Assembly (NCBI GenBank): GCA_034429215.1
Contig: DAOUGI010000061.1
Coordinates: forward strand, 1 to 17,739
Reading direction: 5' to 3'
DNA: 17,739 nt
Origin: JAFGOG01 sp034429215
GTDB lineage: Bacteria; Chloroflexota; Anaerolineae; JAAYZQ01
This document shows, one piece after another, positions 1-5,825 of the stretch (its first letter is position 1; each line of letters begins with the position of its first letter). The notes under the pieces were generated by a model. The model was not told the origin of the DNA. It made no database searches and saw only the letters and a program-made list of their open reading frames with translations. The position numbers were made by a program, and so were the translations under genes.

Positions 1-83
1 CGTTGGAAGTGGGCTCGCGCTTTGCCATCCGTGAGGGTGGCCGCACCGTCGGCGCCGGCGTCATCACCAAGATCGTCGAATAG
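1..83 (+). CDS. tuf: Elongation factor Tu, C-terminal end (partial)
   Basis: Only the last 26 codons are inside the window, read from base 3 and ending at a TAG at 81-83. The visible tail contains VGSRFAIREGGRTVGAGV followed by ITKIVE, which is the highly conserved end of domain 3 of EF-Tu, the GTPase that delivers aminoacyl-tRNA to the ribosome. Its position 19 bases before rpmG, then tRNA-Trp, secE and nusG, is the classic bacterial tuf-rpmG-trpT-secE-nusG order and supports the call. The start and the GTPase domain lie outside the window. Confidence 0.95.
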   Translation, partial: LEVGSRFAIREGGRTVGAGVITKIVE

Positions 84-102
84 AGGCTGGGGTAGCTAAA
101 CA

Positions 103-267
103 ATGGCAAAGAAAGCTGTTCGTGTCGTGATCACCCTTGCGTGCACCGAATGCAAGGAACGGAACTATACTACCTACAAGAACCGGCGTAACGATCAGAA
201 CCGGCTCGAGTTGAAAAAGTATTGCCCGCGCTGCCGTACCCATCGGCAGCACCGGGAGACAAAGTAG
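103..267 (+). CDS. rpmG: 50S ribosomal protein L33
   Basis: A 54-residue basic protein (MAKKAVRVVITLACTECK...) that was too short for a standard ORF cut-off. It has the L33 layout: an N-terminal beta strand, a CTEC pair at about residues 14-17, the conserved NYTTYKNRRN block, and a second CPRC pair near residue 42. This is the four-cysteine, zinc-binding form of L33 of the large ribosomal subunit. It starts at ATG 103, 19 bases after tuf, with a purine-rich GAGGCTGGGG upstream. It lies directly before tRNA-Trp and secE, the usual neighbours. Confidence 0.96.
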   Translation: MAKKAVRVVITLACTECKERNYTTYKNRRNDQNRLELKKYCPRCRTHRQHRETK

Positions 268-276
268 CGAACGGCT

Positions 277-307
277 GATTGTCCCGGCCCATCGGACCGG
301 GACAATC
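277..307 (+). other. Perfect 11-bp hairpin between rpmG and tRNA-Trp
   Basis: Bases 277-287 (GATTGTCCCGG) pair exactly with 297-307 around a 9-base loop. No T-run follows, so it is not a standard intrinsic terminator. It could be an RNA processing or stability element just upstream of the tRNA (5' end at 318). Its core, 281-302, is repeated with two base differences at 458-479 on the other side of the tRNA. Confidence 0.7.
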
Positions 308-317
308 AAACCGGCGT

Positions 318-390
318 AGGCCAGTAGCTCAATTGGCAGAGCAACGGTCTCCAAAACCGTAGGTTGCGGGTTCGATTCCTGCCTGGCCTG
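318..390 (+). tRNA. tRNA-Trp (anticodon CCA)
   Basis: A complete cloverleaf can be folded by eye. The 7-bp acceptor stem pairs AGGCCAG 318-324 with CTGGCCT 383-389. The D stem is GCTC/GAGC, and the anticodon stem is ACGGT/ACCGT with loop CTCCAAA, giving anticodon CCA at 351-353. The T stem is GCGGG/CCTGC with loop TTCGATT, and the discriminator base is G390. CCA is not encoded. It charges tryptophan and reads UGG only, so this tRNA does not explain the in-frame UGA codons found later in the window. The location between rpmG and secE is the classic one. Confidence 0.97.
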
Positions 391-430
391 CCTAAGCCCC
401 CTCTGGGGGGTTGGAGAGGACACCGTCTCA

Positions 431-451
431 ACGAGATCCCCGTCAGGGGAT
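431..451 (+). repeat. Palindromic repeat in the secE leader (matches 15758-15779)
   Basis: ACGAGATCCCC/GTCAGGGGAT forms a 6-bp stem and 4-base loop within the predicted three-way junction. The same sequence with two changed loop bases and a one-base insertion occurs inside the HypD-like gene. Confidence 0.55.
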
Positions 452-457
452 AAGCAG

Positions 458-479
458 GTCCCGGCCCACCGGGCCGGGA
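458..479 (+). repeat. Second copy of the hairpin flanking tRNA-Trp
   Basis: This 22-base hairpin matches 281-302 at 20 of 22 positions. The two differences convert loop/stem bases so that the stem here lengthens to 9 bp. The two copies sit on either side of tRNA-Trp. Confidence 0.75.
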
Positions 480-508
480 AAGACGATGGGGCGGTGTCTT
501 CAATATTG

Positions 509-530
509 CCCTCTTCCTTGGGGAAGAGGG
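509..530 (+). other. Hairpin just upstream of secE
   Basis: CCCTCTTCC (509-517) pairs perfectly with GGAAGAGGG (522-530) around a TTGG loop. It is followed by TTGAATG and no real T-run. It is either a weak attenuator or a structural element in the secE leader, 54 bases before the start codon. Confidence 0.6.
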
Positions 531-583
531 TTGAATGAGGAAAGACCCAACCAAGGCGGTAGTAACGAAGGGAAAACGAGGGC

Positions 584-814
584 ATGGCGAATCTGGAATT
601 CTTGCAAAAGATCGGAGATAACCGTCTCACCCGGTATTTCAAGGAGACCTGGTACGAGCTGAAAAAGGTCTCGTGGCCAACCCGGCGCGAGGCGATCAAC
701 CTGACGCTCATGGTCATTGCCGTGACGGTTTTTCTGGCTGTTGTTCTGGGTCTTATGGACTGGTTGTTCAAATCCGGTCTGGCTCTGCTTGTCGGCGCAT
801 TCGGTGCGGGTTAA
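584..814 (+). CDS. secE: Preprotein translocase subunit SecE
   Basis: A 76-residue protein with the minimal SecE layout. An amphipathic N-terminal helix carries the conserved YFKETWYELKKVSWPTRREA block (residues 18-37), followed by one membrane helix (about 39-63) and a short outer tail. SecE clamps the SecYEG protein-export channel in the cytoplasmic membrane. It starts at ATG 584 after AAGGGAAAACGAGGGC, a plausible ribosome site. It sits 35 bases before nusG, the usual partner. Length is typical for single-helix bacterial SecE. Confidence 0.96.
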   Translation: MANLEFLQKIGDNRLTRYFKETWYELKKVSWPTRREAINLTLMVIAVTVFLAVVLGLMDWLFKSGLALLVGAFGAG

Positions 815-848
815 GCCGTACCGGAACTTGCAGTGAGCGAAGCGAACT

Positions 849-1691
849 ATGGAAGAAGAGGGCCTGAAGGTGACTGAACCGACGGAGATCACAGAGATCC
901 CCGCCAAGGGAAAGGCAACCAAAAGCGGATCGCCAGACGGCAATGATGCCGCGCTTGGCCCAGAGGAGATAGCTCGCCAGCTATTTGCATCCTACCTGGA
1001 GCCTGAGGCAGCCAAGCTCGAATTGGCCGATCCTCTTGCAGTAGAGGAACAGCCCGAACCGCATGCAGGGCCGCTCGCGGCTGTCGAGTCGCCTTTGGGC
1101 CTGGCGCCTGAAGACCAGGAAGACCAGATGCCAGAGGCTGAGGATGGAGCCGAAGAGCCCGAAGAGGGCGGCCGTCATTGGTACGTCATCCACAGCTACT
1201 CTGGTTACGAGAGCAAGGTCAAGAAGAACCTCGAGCACCGCATCGAGTCGCTGGGCATGCACGACCGGATCTTTCAAGTGGTAGTGCCCACCGAAGAAGA
1301 GATCGAGCTCAAGGACGGCCAGCGCCGGACGATCGAGCGGCGCATCTTTCCCGGCTATATCCTGGTTGAGATGCTAATGGATCAGGATTCCTGGGGGGTT
1401 GTGCGCAATACGCCGGGGGTTACCGGTTTCGTGGGGACGCGCAACGAGCCGACCCCGCTGCGCCGGCAGGATGTGGACAGGGTCTTGAAGCGGATGCGGG
1501 CCGAGACGCCCAAGGTCAAGGTCACATTCCGTCCCGGCCAAAAAGTGCGCGTCGTCGATGGCCCCTTTGAGGATTTTGTCGGCACAGTAGATGGGATCTA
1601 TCCCGACAAGGGCAAGGTACGGATCCTGATCTCGTTCTTTGGTCGCGAGACCCCGGTCGAGCTTGATTTCTTGCAAGTAGAAAAGATATAA
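849..1691 (+). CDS. nusG: Transcription antitermination factor NusG with a long acidic N-terminal extension
   Basis: NusG binds RNA polymerase and couples it to Rho, NusE/S10 and the ribosome. The NGN domain starts around residue 109 (RHWYVIHSYSGYESKVKKNL) and runs to about 215, with the FPGYILVEM core. A KOW domain follows at about 228-280 (PGQKVRVVDGPFEDFVGTV, ending FLQVEKI). Typical NusG is about 180 residues. Here about 105 extra residues rich in Glu, Asp, Pro and Ala precede the NGN domain and look disordered. ATG 849 has only a weak ribosome site. A GTG at 870, after AGAGGGC with 7-base spacing, is a good alternative and would shorten the extension by 7 residues. Confidence 0.95.
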   Translation: MEEEGLKVTEPTEITEIPAKGKATKSGSPDGNDAALGPEEIARQLFASYLEPEAAKLELADPLAVEEQPEPHAGPLAAVESPLGLAPEDQEDQMPEAEDGAEEPEEGGRHWYVIHSYSGYESKVKKNLEHRIESLGMHDRIFQVVVPTEEEIELKDGQRRTIERRIFPGYILVEMLMDQDSWGVVRNTPGVTGFVGTRNEPTPLRRQDVDRVLKRMRAETPKVKVTFRPGQKVRVVDGPFEDFVGTVDGIYPDKGKVRILISFFGRETPVELDFLQVEKI

Positions 1692-1715
1692 CCCGGGTTT
1701 AGGTTTGGAGGTTGA

Positions 1716-2141
1716 ATGGCAAAAAAAGTTAAGGCGGTCGTCACACTGGCGATCCAGGCTGGAAAAGCGACACCTGCGCCGCCGATCGGTCCGGCGTTGG
1801 GCCAACATGGCGTCAATATCATGGCCTTTTGTAAGGATTACAACGCCAAGACGGCCCATCTGACCGGCAGCATCATCCCGGCGCAGATCACGATCTTTCA
1901 GGATAATTCGTTTCGGTTTGTGCTGAAAACGTCGCCGGCGACCGACCTGCTAAAAAAGGCGGCAGGCGTCTCCAAAGGTGGCGCAAATGTCAAGCGGGAC
2001 ATGATAGCGAGCGTTACCCGCCAACAGGTGCGTGAGATCGCCGAGCAAAAGATGAAAGACCTGAACGCCTATGATCTGGAGGGTGCTATGCGCATCATCG
2101 AAGGCACGGCCAAGAGCATGGGCATTGAGGTCAAGGACTAG
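1716..2141 (+). CDS. rplK: 50S ribosomal protein L11
   Basis: A 141-residue protein with the L11 hallmarks. The N-terminal domain has KAVVTLAIQAGKATPAPPIG, GPALGQHGVNIMAFCK, and the C-terminal rRNA-binding domain includes the KTSPATDLLKKAAGVSKGG block. L11 forms the GTPase-associated stalk base with 23S rRNA. It starts at ATG 1716 with GGAGG 7 bases before, 24 bases after nusG. Its length matches the family (about 141). Confidence 0.98.
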   Translation: MAKKVKAVVTLAIQAGKATPAPPIGPALGQHGVNIMAFCKDYNAKTAHLTGSIIPAQITIFQDNSFRFVLKTSPATDLLKKAAGVSKGGANVKRDMIASVTRQQVREIAEQKMKDLNAYDLEGAMRIIEGTAKSMGIEVKD

Positions 2142-2266
2142 CTGCAGGGGGTCACACCCTGCCATGCGTGGGAGGGGGGATTCCCCCCACCAAAACCACA
2201 GAGGCACCGGCCTATCGCCCGCCCTGGCTTGCGCCAGCGGGCCAGAGAGCCGGAAAGGAGAATAAA
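2142..2266 (+). other. rplK-rplA spacer with three GC hairpins
   Basis: This short spacer holds GCAGGG/CCCTGC (about 2143-2161), a G-run/C-run hairpin around GGGGGGATTCCCCCC (about 2169-2190), and GCCCGC/GCGGGC enclosing CTGGC/GCCAG (about 2217-2243). None is followed by a T-run. The rplA ribosome site GGAAAGGAG (2252-2260) lies at the 3' end. An L1-autoregulatory structure is possible, but I cannot identify a specific L1-binding mimic. Confidence 0.5.
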
Positions 2267-2980
2267 ATGCCAAAACACGGAAAGAAGTATCTGGAAGCGG
2301 CCAAGCTGGTCGAGCGTGGCCGTTATTATTCGCCAGAAGAAGCAGTCGCTCTGGTGAAACAGACCCATTTCGCCGGATTCGATGCCACCGTCGAGTTGCA
2401 CATGCGCACCGGTCTGGACCCCAGACACGCCGATCAGCAAGTGCGCGGCGTTGTCCTCTTGCCCAGCGGCACCGGCAAGCGGATCACCATCCTCGTCTTT
2501 GCTGAGGGCGACGGCGACCGGATTGCCCGGGAAGCGGGAGCCGATTACGTCGGCAGTGACGACCTGATCAACAAGATCCAGGAAGGCTGGTTCGACTTTG
2601 ACGTGGCGATCGCTACGCCGGCCATGATGCGCAAGGTCGGCCGCCTGGGCCGGGTGCTCGGCACCCGCGGGCTGATGCCCAACCCCAAGGCCGGGACGAT
2701 CGTTGCTGAAGAGGACCTGGCCCGCGTGCTGGACGAGACACGCCAGGGCCGCGTCGAGTATCGTGTCGACAAGACGGCCAACATCCACGTCCCGATCGGC
2801 AAGACCAGCTTTACGGCCGAGGGTCTGGTCGCCAACATGGCCGCCGTCATGGAGGCGATCGTCAAGGCCAGGCCGGCCGCTGCTAAGGGAACCTACCTGC
2901 GGCGTATCACCTTGACCAGCACCATGGGACCGGGCATCCGGGTTGACGCGGCCACCGCCATGGCGATGAAGACGGCGTAA
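2267..2980 (+). CDS. rplA: 50S ribosomal protein L1
   Basis: L1 binds 23S rRNA at the L1 stalk and often represses its own operon. From ATG 2267 the protein is 237 residues, MPKHGKKYLEAAKLVERGRY onward. It contains the typical VELHMRTGLDPRHADQQVRG strand region, the GRLGRVLGTRGLMPNPKAGT signature around residues 123-142, and VDKTANIHVPIGKTSF. The reading frame is open for 33 more codons upstream (from 2168), but that stretch is hairpin-rich spacer with no L1 homology. GGAAAGGAG 6 bases before ATG 2267 decides the start. Confidence 0.97.
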   Translation: MPKHGKKYLEAAKLVERGRYYSPEEAVALVKQTHFAGFDATVELHMRTGLDPRHADQQVRGVVLLPSGTGKRITILVFAEGDGDRIAREAGADYVGSDDLINKIQEGWFDFDVAIATPAMMRKVGRLGRVLGTRGLMPNPKAGTIVAEEDLARVLDETRQGRVEYRVDKTANIHVPIGKTSFTAEGLVANMAAVMEAIVKARPAAAKGTYLRRITLTSTMGPGIRVDAATAMAMKTA

Positions 2981-2984
2981 CGCC

Positions 2985-3056
2985 ACCCCTTTCTTGGGGC
3001 AAATCCCCTACTTGGGGACAGGTCCCCTACCTGGGGACAGGTCCCCTACCTGGGGA
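2985..3056 (+). repeat. Four tandem 19-bp hairpin units
   Basis: CCCC tracts start at 2986, 3005, 3024 and 3043, an exact 19-base period, each followed 9-10 bases later by a GGGG tract (2996, 3014, 3033, 3052). Units 3 and 4 are nearly identical (CAGGTCCCCTACCTGGGG), unit 2 differs slightly and unit 1 is the most diverged. Each unit can form a 4-bp or longer hairpin, or pair with any other unit. The array lies 5 bases after the rplA stop, between rplA and the L10 leader. Confidence 0.85.
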
Positions 3057-3069
3057 AGTTGACAACCGA

Positions 3070-3175
3070 ATATGACCTGAGACAGCAGGTGCGCTGTTGC
3101 GCTCAAACTATCCGACCTGCCGAGGCAAAGCACGAGAGATATCCACCCAGTAGGGATGGGGTTTCATGTGCCGCA
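3070..3175 (+). promoter_or_regulatory. L10 ribosomal-protein leader (rplJL autoregulation)
   Basis: The segment GACAGCAGGTGCGC (3081-3094) with the complementary ACCTGCCGAGGC (3115-3126) and the following CAAAGCACGAGAGATATC matches the conserved core of the bacterial L10 leader as I remember it: GCAGGT (3085-3090) pairs with ACCTGC (3115-3120). The L10/L12 complex binds this RNA and represses rplJL expression. Its position directly before rplJ is as expected. The outer boundaries are approximate. Confidence 0.75.
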
Positions 3176-3209
3176 TGATTCTTGCGGCTCCCCCCCTTAC
3201 CGAAGAGCG

Positions 3210-3244
3210 AGCCTTTGCGTCGGGAGCGTAGAGGCTTTTTGTTT
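3210..3244 (+). terminator. Attenuator-type intrinsic terminator upstream of rplJ
   Basis: AGCCTTTGCG (3210-3219) pairs with CGTAGAGGCT (3227-3236) in a 10-bp stem with two G-U pairs, directly followed by a T-run at 3236-3240 and then GTTTG. It lies after the L10 leader and about 42 bases before the rplJ start, so it is well placed to reduce readthrough into rplJL in an L10-dependent way. That link is an inference. Confidence 0.75.
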
Positions 3245-3285
3245 GTCTAATTTGTAAATTAATTCTTCCAGAGGAGGTGAGGCAG

Positions 3286-3810
3286 TTGGCGATTAACAAA
3301 CAGAAAAAGGTTAGGATTTCTAGTGACTATACCGAAAAACTGTCGGCCAGCAAGGCGATCATCCTGACCGACTATCGCGGGCTTACCGTCGCGTCGATGA
3401 CCGAGCTGCGCCAGAAGCTGCGCGACCTGGGCAGCAGTTTCCACGTGTCCAAGAATACATTGTTCAAGCGCGCTCTGGCGGAAGCTGGCATGCCGGTCCC
3501 CGAAGAGCAGCTGAAGGGCCCGACCGCCCTGGGCTTTATCACCGGCGAGGTGTCTCCCGTGGTCAAGGCGTTCCTGGATTATGCAGCAGAGAACGAAGCG
3601 CTGCAGATCAAGGGCATCATCTGGGGCACAGCGTTCATCGACCGGGCAGGCACCAAGGCGCTGGTCAACCTTCCGTCGCGCGAAGTACTGCTCGGCCAGT
3701 TGTTGGGAGCGGTGCAGGGGCCGGCGACCAACATGGTCGGCACCATTACCGCGCCGCTGCGCGAGATCGTCCAGGTTCTGGCTGCACGGGGCGAGCAAGC
3801 AGCAGCATAA
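3286..3810 (+). CDS. rplJ: 50S ribosomal protein L10
   Basis: L10 anchors the L7/L12 dimers to the ribosome stalk. The protein reads MAINKQKKVRISSDYTEKLS, then KAIILTDYRGLTVASMTELRQKLRD (about 23-47) and VSKNTLFKRAL, all typical of L10 domain I. The C-terminal helix that binds L12 ends in REIVQVLAARGEQAAA. I choose TTG 3286 because AGGAGG at 3272-3277 sits 8 bases before it. An in-frame GTG at 3277 overlaps that ribosome site and would add only three residues. Length is 174 residues, normal for the family. Confidence 0.96.
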   Translation: MAINKQKKVRISSDYTEKLSASKAIILTDYRGLTVASMTELRQKLRDLGSSFHVSKNTLFKRALAEAGMPVPEEQLKGPTALGFITGEVSPVVKAFLDYAAENEALQIKGIIWGTAFIDRAGTKALVNLPSREVLLGQLLGAVQGPATNMVGTITAPLREIVQVLAARGEQAAA

Positions 3811-3874
3811 TCCGTCATTCTGAGCGAAGCAAAGAATCCAAAAACGAAACCAAACTAGGGAGGTATAAACACTC

Positions 3875-4270
3875 ATGTCTGACAAGTTGGAAGCTCTGGT
3901 AAAGGCACTCGACGAACTGACGCTGCTCGAAGCGGCTCAGCTCTCCAAAATGCTCCAGGAAAAATGGGGCGTTTCGGCGGCAGCGCCGATGGCCATGGCC
4001 ATGCCCGTCGCCGGCGCCGTGGCAACGGAAGCAGCCCCGGTTGAGGTAGAGGAAAAGACCGAGTTCGACGTCTTTCTGAAAGAGATCGGTCCCAAGAAGA
4101 TCCAGGTCATCAAGGCCGTGCGCACCGTTCGCCCTGACCTGGGCCTGAAAGAAGCCAAAGAGCTGGTCGACAGCGCTCCGGTCAAAGTGCTGGAAGGCGT
4201 ACCCAAGGAACAGGCCGAAGCCGCCGTCGCCGCCATCAAGGCCGAAGAAGCCGTCGCCGAGATGGTCTAG
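3875..4270 (+). CDS. rplL: 50S ribosomal protein L7/L12
   Basis: A 131-residue acidic Ala/Glu/Val-rich protein. The N-terminal dimerisation helix pair (residues 1-32, LEALVKALDELTLLEAAQLS) is followed by an Ala-rich hinge (about 33-57) and the C-terminal factor-binding domain with EKTEFDVFLKEIGPKKIQVI, VRPDLGLKEAKELVD and a final KAEEAVAEMV. It recruits translation GTPases. GGGAGG 11 bases before ATG 3875 serves as ribosome site. It is 64 bases after rplJ and is the last gene of the operon here. Confidence 0.97.
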   Translation: MSDKLEALVKALDELTLLEAAQLSKMLQEKWGVSAAAPMAMAMPVAGAVATEAAPVEVEEKTEFDVFLKEIGPKKIQVIKAVRTVRPDLGLKEAKELVDSAPVKVLEGVPKEQAEAAVAAIKAEEAVAEMV

Positions 4271-4300
4271 GGTCCTGGCCTGATAGGCCAAGACTATGAT

Positions 4301-4340
4301 GGGGGTGTTGGGGGGATTCGACCTCCCAACACCCCCGTTT
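4301..4340. terminator. Strong hairpin terminator after rplL
   Basis: GGGGGTGTTGGG (4301-4312) pairs with CCCAACACCCCC (4325-4336), a 12-bp perfect stem whose loop contains a further G3/CCT match, and is followed by GTTTGTG. It lies between the convergent ends of rplL (+) and the ferritin-like gene (-), 6 bases from the latter, and likely serves both directions. Confidence 0.8.
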
Positions 4341-4345
4341 GTGCA

Positions 4346-4852
4346 TTACTCGCCGTACAGTCCTGACCAGCCCCATACACCCCGATTGCTGAGGCTAAAA
4401 AACTCATCTTCCAGGATGCGCTGGTGGATCTGCTCCTCGTTGGCCAGCCGGCGGAACATCGTCTGGCCGGCTGGATCGGCTGTCTCATCCCCCAGCACCT
4501 GGTAGCGCTCGCCCGCTGCCTTTTCCATTTGGATCGCCTGACCGAGGATGTCGGCTTCGTTTTCCATCCCGGCCGGGGCCTTTTCTGGCAAAGCTCCGCC
4601 GGCCAATGGCGCGAACTGGTCGATCGTATGTGGCTGGTAGGCGATGAACTGCCCCTCCTCCTGCAGCGATCGGACCAGCTCGGTGAGCTTTTGATAGTGA
4701 TGCTGCTCAAAAGCGGCCAGCCGGCCCAACAGATCCCGGCCATGAGGGTCCTGCACCCAGACTGCGGCCTGGGCATAGAAAGCCTGGGCCTTCAGCTCGG
4801 CCTCGATGGCGATATCCAACGCTTCTTCGATCCCAAAACTCTTGATAGTCAT
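4346..4852 (-). CDS. Ferritin-like / rubrerythrin-type diiron protein
   Basis: A 168-residue, mostly helical protein. Candidate diiron ligands follow the ferritin-like pattern: Glu18 in helix 1 (IEAELKAQAFY), E49QHH52 in helix 2, Glu110/Glu115 in helix 3 (QMEKAAGERYQ) and E140EQIH143 (ExxH) in helix 4. There is no rubredoxin CxxC module, so it is the erythrin half alone. Such proteins often handle peroxide or iron in anaerobes. The substrate here is unknown. ATG 4852 has AGGGAG 7 bases upstream, and a good promoter lies just before it. It is divergent from the response regulator. Confidence 0.85.
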   Translation of the reverse strand: MTIKSFGIEEALDIAIEAELKAQAFYAQAAVWVQDPHGRDLLGRLAAFEQHHYQKLTELVRSLQEEGQFIAYQPHTIDQFAPLAGGALPEKAPAGMENEADILGQAIQMEKAAGERYQVLGDETADPAGQTMFRRLANEEQIHQRILEDEFFSLSNRGVWGWSGLYGE

Positions 4853-4879
4853 TTGTCGCTCCCTTTTGAATTCGACTGC

Positions 4880-4908
4880 AGTTTAGCACAGCCGTTAGCC
4901 CTTGTCAA
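4880..4908 (-). promoter_or_regulatory. Promoter for the ferritin-like gene
   Basis: On the - strand, TTGACA (4908-4903) is 17 bases from TAAACT (4885-4880), which is preceded by TGC, an extended -10 motif. The start codon is about 28 bases downstream of the -10 box. A consensus -35 with ideal spacing makes this convincing. Confidence 0.75.
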
Positions 4909-4971
4909 AGCCGCGCCCACCCTCCCGCAGGCACGGTTTTCTGGCAGGCCTTGTTTCAGAAACTTGAAGTC

Positions 4972-5000
4972 TGGACTTGACAGGGGTTGTCTGGTATAAT
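4972..5000 (+). promoter_or_regulatory. Extended -10 promoter for the response regulator
   Basis: TATAAT at 4995-5000 is preceded by TGG (extended -10), and TGGACT at 4972-4977 gives a 4/6 -35 match with 17-base spacing. A closer TTGACA at 4977-4982 is only 12 bases from the -10 box, too short to act with it. The expected transcript starts about 10 bases before the ribosome site of the regulator gene. Confidence 0.7.
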
Positions 5001-5017
5001 TGGTCTTGGGAGGCGGG

Positions 5018-5701
5018 ATGGCCAAACGGATCCTGGTTATTGATGACGCCCCGAAAATTGTAGATTTTATCCGCCGTGGGCTGACCTACGAAGGCTACGT
5101 CGTAGACGTGGCCTACGATGGCCAGAGTGGCCTGCAGCAAGCCGAGCGCGAGCCGCCCGACCTGGTTATGCTTGACGTCATGATGCCCGGCCTCGACGGA
5201 CTCGAAGTCTGCCGCCAATTACGGGCATCTCCCAACGGCGACGTGCCGATCCTAATGCTCACCGCCAAAGATGCCGTGTCTGATCGGGTGGCCGGTCTGG
5301 ATGCCGGCGCCGACGACTATCTGGTCAAGCCGTTTGCCTTTAACGAGCTGCTGGCCCGCATCCGCGCCCTGCTCCGCCGCCGCCAAGTCGCCGAAGGCGA
5401 CCAGATCGTCAGCTTTGCCGACCTGACGCTGAATAGTACCACCCGCGAAGTGGCACGCGGCGGCCACCCGGTCGGTCTGACCGCCAAAGAATTCGATCTG
5501 CTCGAGCTGTTCATGCGCCACCCCCGCCAGGTTCTGACCCGCGACATTATCTACGAGCGGGTGTGGGGCTATGACTTTGGCGGCGAATCGAACATCGTCG
5601 AAGTCTATATCCGCTACCTGCGTGCCAAACTGGAGGCCGGCGGTGCGCCGCGCCTGCTCCAGACGGTGCGCGGCGTCGGCTACGCCCTCCGCGAAGAGTA
5701 G
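5018..5701 (+). CDS. OmpR/PhoB-family response regulator (orphan)
   Basis: A 227-residue two-domain DNA-binding regulator. The receiver domain (1-118) has the acidic pair D9D10, the phosphoacceptor Asp53 in VMLDVMMPG, Thr82 (LTAKD) and Lys104 (LVKPF). The C-terminal winged helix (about 130-227) contains LTAKEFDLLELFMRHPRQVL, VWGYDFGGESNIVEVYI and ends VRGVGYALREE. ATG 5018 has GGGAGGCGGG directly upstream. Five extra upstream codons from the alternative start at 5000 would overlap the promoter, so I reject that start. No histidine kinase is adjacent, so the signal is unknown. Confidence 0.92.
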   Translation: MAKRILVIDDAPKIVDFIRRGLTYEGYVVDVAYDGQSGLQQAEREPPDLVMLDVMMPGLDGLEVCRQLRASPNGDVPILMLTAKDAVSDRVAGLDAGADDYLVKPFAFNELLARIRALLRRRQVAEGDQIVSFADLTLNSTTREVARGGHPVGLTAKEFDLLELFMRHPRQVLTRDIIYERVWGYDFGGESNIVEVYIRYLRAKLEAGGAPRLLQTVRGVGYALREE

Positions 5702-5825
5702 TATCCTGTGCGCTGCGAGTTCCTGTCCGACGGGCATAGCCTCGTTGCCAAGCTACAGGGCTTTTGGGCCGGCACCCAGGAATGCGGCGCGGAAAAACAA
5801 GACCCCACGCAAAGCGAATGATACG

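Larger units (their letters stand above)
419..498 (+). other. Predicted three-way-junction RNA between tRNA-Trp and secE
   Basis: The 193-base spacer between the tRNA and secE has no ORF of its own but can fold strongly. Bases 419-430 pair with 487-498 as a 12-bp closing stem with two G-U pairs. Inside it sit two hairpins: 436-441 with 446-451 (ATCCCC/GGGGAT, loop GTCA), and 459-467 with 471-479 (TCCCGGCCC/GGGCCGGGA, loop ACC). I do not recognise this as a named riboswitch or ribosomal-protein leader. It could be a processing platform for the tRNA transcript, a regulatory leader of secE-nusG, or simply a nest of repeats. Confidence 0.5.

Noticed and set aside
2168..2266. Extended L1 start at 2168
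   Set aside because: The extra 33 codons are hairpin spacer without L1 similarity, and a strong ribosome site precedes ATG 2267.
2985..3056. CRISPR array
   Set aside because: The period is only 19 bases with no unique spacers; it is a simple tandem hairpin repeat.
3059..3087. TTGACA at 3059-3064 as the rplJ promoter
   Set aside because: No acceptable -10 box lies 16-18 bases downstream (ACAGCA at that place).
4977..5000. TTGACA with TATAAT as one promoter before the response regulator
   Set aside because: The spacing is 12 bases, too short. The extended -10 with TGGACT at 17 bases is a better model.
5571..5825. N-terminal extension of the AlkZ-related gene back to 5571
   Set aside because: It overlaps the response regulator in another frame and the translated sequence is Ser/Arg/Ala-rich shadow sequence.
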